Below, in pieces: positions 61,086-64,000 of a stretch of 64,000 bases of DNA. The notes under the pieces are model-generated. The model saw only the letters and a program-made list of their open reading frames with translations. It did no database searches and was not told the origin of the DNA. Made by a program: the position numbers and the translations under genes. Each line of letters starts with the position of its first letter. The first letter of the stretch is position 1. Source of the DNA: an uncultured Prevotellaceae bacterium. Lineage in GTDB: Bacteria; Bacteroidota; Bacteroidia; Bacteroidales; Bacteroidaceae. Location of the stretch: the NCBI GenBank assembly GCA_902780025.1, contig CACZDV010000010.1, positions 34,778 through 98,777 on the forward strand. The letters run 5' to 3'.

Positions 61086-61496
61086 ATGGAAAAAATTATT
61101 GTAAATGTATCTTGGTGCGACAAGAATTACGGTGCAGCTCTGAGCGAGAATGTACCTGGTGCCGTGGTTGTTACTGCCAAATCATACGACGAGCTGATTG
61201 ACGAGGTGCGCGACACGCTCAAATTCCATGTAGAAGGGATGATTGCAGATGGCGACGATATACCTCAATGGCTTCGAGATGGCGACTACGAATTCGAGTA
61301 CCACCTTGATGCAGCAGCCTTGTTGCAGATGTGCTCCCCTTATGCCTCTATTGCTGCTATTAGCCGTGTGTCTGGTATCAATCAGCATCAACTCAGCCAT
61401 TATGCAAACGGCATAAAAAAGCCTCGTCCAGAACAGCGTCGTCGCATCGTTGAAGGTCTGCATAAAATAGGCCGAGAGCTTATTGCTGTGGAATAA
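61086..61496 (+). CDS. HicB-like antitoxin/repressor, orphan
   Basis: 136 residues from the ATG at 61086. Residues ~1-60 are a HicB-type degenerate RNase-H fold (IIVNVSWCDKNYGAALSENVPGAVVVTAKSYDELIDEVRDTLKFHVEGM). A C-terminal HTH (~88-125, YASIAAISRVSGINQHQLSHYANGIKKPRPEQRRRI) binds DNA. HicB normally neutralises HicA; no HicA gene lies on either side. The ATG is 6 bases after the -7 box, so the message is nearly leaderless, and the operator repeat suggests self-repression. Confidence 0.82.
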   Translation: MEKIIVNVSWCDKNYGAALSENVPGAVVVTAKSYDELIDEVRDTLKFHVEGMIADGDDIPQWLRDGDYEFEYHLDAAALLQMCSPYASIAAISRVSGINQHQLSHYANGIKKPRPEQRRRIVEGLHKIGRELIAVE

Positions 61497-61515
61497 TACT
61501 TACTTATAGAAAGAC

Positions 61516-61553
61516 AACGGCAGGCATCTCACATGATGACCTGCCGTTTTTTT
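61516..61553 (+). terminator. Terminator after hicB-like gene
   Basis: AACGGCAGG (61516-61524) pairs with CCTGCCGTT (61540-61548), followed by a T run. Confidence 0.9.
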
Positions 61554-61616
61554 GTAATCTTACATCTTCCTCCCTCTTCCCTCAGACATCATTCAGTCCC
61601 CGCTCGGCTCTATGTG

Positions 61617-61650
61617 TCATGGGACTGTCCCCTGGCACCGCTTGTCACAT
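61617..61650. repeat. REP-like GGGACTGTCCC words in the 61.5-62.1 kb gap
   Basis: GGGACTGTCCCC with nearby TTGTCAC occurs here. Related words are GGAACCGTCCCTGTGAT at about 61811-61828 and GTGACAGGGGGACTGTCC at about 62031-62048, with a looser form at 39648-39675. They resemble REP elements mobilised by tyrosine transposases in other bacteria. Apart from the short HTH frame at 61769 the gap 61554-62103 has no gene I can support. Confidence 0.45.
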
Positions 61651-61768
61651 AAGTAGTCACTCTCACAACCCCTGTTTTTATCAAAAATGAGTAAAAAATG
61701 GGTGATTTCTTGTAGATGTCGAGAAATTTATATATCTTTGCCACATATTACTATTAAACCCCACGCTT

Positions 61769-61936
61769 ATGACGCACGCAGGACATAGGGCTTATAAGAA
61801 AGTTGATCAAAGGAACCGTCCCTGTGATCTTGAACAGATGGGTCACAGCATCAGTACTGTTTCGCGCTGGATGACTAACAAGGTGCAGCCATCCGTGGAA
61901 CAGCTCTACGAGATTGCACGCCACCTTGATGTTTAG
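61769..61936 (+). pseudogene. XRE-type HTH regulator remnant
   Basis: A 55-codon frame whose second half LEQMGHSISTVSRWMTNKVQ and PSVEQLYEIARHLDV is a clear XRE helix-turn-helix; it ends at TAG (61934-61936) exactly where relatives continue with (D)VKELL, and the next codons read KEL. The first 20 residues do not fit the family and overlap a REP-like word (GGAACCGTCCCTGTGAT). It looks like a regulator broken at both ends. A TATCTTTG -7 box lies upstream (about 61731-61738). Confidence 0.55.
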
Positions 61937-62103
61937 AAGGAATTGTTTTAATGAACAAAATTTTAATATTAAAAGCACGAAAACATTTGGTATATTCCTA
62001 TTAATTTTATACTTTTGCATGGTAAACACAGGTGACAGGGGGACTGTCCTCGTCACATTGCTCGCTTAATCGCATTTTTGCATCATCCAATGACTGAAAG
62101 CTT

Positions 62104-63933
62104 ATGAACTACCCACTTATATCAGAATACGTCGAGGCCATCAAGGCTGCAGAAGATAATTTCGATCAGTCGAAACATCTTAGTCCTGTATTGGGAGAGG
62201 ATGGCGAGCCAGAGATGACCAGTGGCAACTTCGCTGTAGTCTTCAAGATGAAAGACGAGCAGACTGGCAAACTGCACGCTGTGAAGTGCTTCTTGAAGGA
62301 GCAGGAGGGAAGAGCAGAGGCTTATCGCCAGATAGCTGAGGAACTGGAGTATGTCAGCAGCACGTTCCTCACGCCCATCAAGTATCTGGATAAGGAACTG
62401 TTTGTGGATTCCAGCAACTCTGAGGATAGTGAGTTCCCTGTGTTGTTGATGGATTGGGTAGAAGGTCAGACGTTGGATAAGTACATTCGTGAGCATATCG
62501 ATGATCAGTATGAATTGTCGCTGCTTGCCTATCAGTTCAGTCGTTTGGCGATGTGGCTTATGCCCCAGCCCTTTGCGCATGGCGACCTGAAGCCAGATAA
62601 TATTCTTGTGAAGAGCGATGGCACGTTGGTATTGGTGGACTATGACGGAATGTATGTGCCAGCCATGAAGGGCCAGAAAGCCCGTGAGTTAGGCAGTCCC
62701 GATTTCCGTCATCCCAGCAGAACAGAGACTGATTTCGATGAACATATCGATGATTTCTCCCTCGCCAGCATCCTCCTTTCCCTGAAAGCTATCGCGCTTA
62801 TGCCTAGACTTTTGGAAGTATATGGTGCTTCAGATCGTCTGCTTTTCTCAGAAAAGGATTATCGCAATCTTTCTGAAAGTAAACTCATGAATGCATTGAA
62901 GATACTTGTAAAAGATGACGAGCTTGATAATCTATATTCATTATTTCAATATACTGTAATTCATAAGATAATCTTATTATCCCCTTTAGGCATCCCTGAT
63001 TTAGTCAAAAAGCCAGAGGGAATTTTTGTCGGATTTCATCCAATAGAATGTTTCAAGAAAGAATCACTCATCCAAAACGATTATTATATTGTAGAAAAAT
63101 ATGGGAGATTTGGGGTTTATAAGATGTCAGAAAGCAAATTGATAATTGAATGTATTTACAATATTATTCAGTATCGAGGTGGAAATGTCGTTTTTATTAA
63201 CAAAGATAATTTGTGGGGTGTACGTTCATTTGAAGTCTCCGTTTCAACTTATACAGGAGATTTATTTGAAGTGAACATCCCATGTAAGTATCTTGACATA
63301 GAATTCGTTAATGAAGAAGATAATGAATATTATAGTGTAAAAACATCATATGAGTTTTCTAGTGAAAAGAGTGATTCGTATTCGATAGTGGATTATATGG
63401 ATAATAGAATCTCTTTTTTCGATTATTATTCATTCTCAAGTCATCTAAAGTTAATAGATTTCAACCATATTTTGACTAGTTGTAGAAACAAATATGGTTG
63501 TGTAAGTTTAAGGGGGTATAAAAGTATACCATTTAAATATGACGAAATTACAAATAGAGATGACGGTCATTATAATGTAAGAATTGGTAATGCATGGGGA
63601 GTGTTAAATCTAAATGGTGCGGAATTGGTGCCTGTTCGATATAAAGATCCGATTTCTAAAAAAATTGATGATTCAGTAGTAATTGATACCTTGTCACATA
63701 AAAAAGGTGTGCTCAATGCAGATGGATCAGAAAAAATCCCTTGTATTTATGATTATATTAAACCTCTTGTGTCTAGTGAGTTCCCTGAAGGAGAATTATA
63801 TGCTGTTGGTTTTGGAGGTTATGAAGATAGAGAATACAAAAATATAGAAAAAGCAAACTGGCTACTCGTAAATAAAGATTATCGCATAATAGTTGATTTA
63901 AAATTATTGCTGTCCGATAAAAATCGGAATTGA
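62104..63933 (+). CDS. Protein kinase-like domain fused to WG repeats
   Basis: A 609-residue protein. Residues ~35-230 are a Ser/Thr-kinase-like domain: SGNFAVVFKMKD, AVKCFLKEQ with the ATP Lys, catalytic loop HGDLKPDNILV at ~158, VDYDGMYVP in place of DFG, and GSPDFRHPSR. Residues ~320-600 contain WG-type repeats (YGRFGVYKMSESKLIIECIYN, NAWGVLNLNGAELVPVRYK, HKKGVLNADGSEKIPCIYD), a beta-propeller-like module. The first ~750 bases have the base composition of the region; from ~62,870 on the gene is visibly AT-rich. It may be a defence or signalling protein; substrate unknown. Confidence 0.75.
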   Translation: MNYPLISEYVEAIKAAEDNFDQSKHLSPVLGEDGEPEMTSGNFAVVFKMKDEQTGKLHAVKCFLKEQEGRAEAYRQIAEELEYVSSTFLTPIKYLDKELFVDSSNSEDSEFPVLLMDWVEGQTLDKYIREHIDDQYELSLLAYQFSRLAMWLMPQPFAHGDLKPDNILVKSDGTLVLVDYDGMYVPAMKGQKARELGSPDFRHPSRTETDFDEHIDDFSLASILLSLKAIALMPRLLEVYGASDRLLFSEKDYRNLSESKLMNALKILVKDDELDNLYSLFQYTVIHKIILLSPLGIPDLVKKPEGIFVGFHPIECFKKESLIQNDYYIVEKYGRFGVYKMSESKLIIECIYNIIQYRGGNVVFINKDNLWGVRSFEVSVSTYTGDLFEVNIPCKYLDIEFVNEEDNEYYSVKTSYEFSSEKSDSYSIVDYMDNRISFFDYYSFSSHLKLIDFNHILTSCRNKYGCVSLRGYKSIPFKYDEITNRDDGHYNVRIGNAWGVLNLNGAELVPVRYKDPISKKIDDSVVIDTLSHKKGVLNADGSEKIPCIYDYIKPLVSSEFPEGELYAVGFGGYEDREYKNIEKANWLLVNKDYRIIVDLKLLLSDKNRN

Positions 63934-64000
63934 TTAATAATCGTTTGAAAACGTCTATAAACAGGCAAATCTAGTTCTCATCTCAAAAAGTAACCCCTCC

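Overview
The window reads as chromosomal DNA of a Bacteroidales bacterium, most likely Prevotella or a close relative. The evidence is internal. Most transcription units are preceded by the Bacteroidetes -7 box TAnnTTTG, often with TTTG about 20 bases upstream. The tmRNA encodes a tag ending GNNEYALAA. VirE-, smalltalk- and DUF3987-type genes are present. Several secreted proteins end in a YDLQGRRV-type tail. No rRNA or tRNA genes were seen.

Layout. 0-2.8 kb: the start of an acyltransferase, then a VirE/VapE-type primase-helicase gene enclosed by ~90-base iteron-like inverted repeats. 2.8-7.6 kb: two secreted proteins, one with DUF285 repeats, behind a TPR/HTH membrane regulator. 7.8-13.5 kb: a compact exopolysaccharide operon (Wza, Wzz, Wzy, Wzx, one glycosyltransferase). 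13.6-22.7 kb: tmRNA, a fimbrial-type lipoprotein, a cupin regulator with an acyl-CoA ligase, SecG, a sigma-54 activator that reads in frame into LptE, PdxA and RlmN. 22.8-30.6 kb: a glycosyltransferase-DUF4922-SpoIID fusion, an AmpG-like permease, an SGNH hydrolase and an EamA transporter. 30.7-35 kb: a DUF3987 remnant, a ParE-type toxin module, a leucine-rich-repeat protein with an unlisted 47-residue gene after it, a structured repeat or RNA, and a HEPN/MNT pair. 35-39.3 kb: the Phe/Tyr operon (prephenate dehydratase, frameshifted aminotransferase, DAHP synthase-chorismate mutase, prephenate dehydrogenase).

The aromatic operon carries what looks like a complete ribosome-mediated attenuator: a perfect promoter, a 25-residue leader peptide with eight Phe/Tyr codons in nine, an antiterminator and a terminator. 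39.3-40.2 kb is a graveyard of mobile-type fragments with iteron-like repeats. 40.2-58.2 kb is devoted mainly to plant galactan and arabinogalactan: CE7 esterase, a large secreted protein, a double alpha/beta hydrolase, GH53, GH2 (broken by one in-frame TAG), GH43, a divergent membrane-anchored AraC-type regulator, and GH35. HAD phosphatase, serine acetyltransferase and DnaJ-like genes lie in between. 58.2-64 kb holds a secreted nuclease, an LCCL-domain protein, DUF2147, several decayed toxin or regulator genes (YafQ, ECF sigma, XRE), an orphan HicB with a clear operator, and a kinase-WG-repeat protein whose second half is visibly AT-rich.

Several genes carry single lesions (one in-frame stop, two frameshifts, one lost stop). 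These may be real decay or assembly errors; reads would decide. All functional calls rest on reading the sequence and remembered family features; no search was run.
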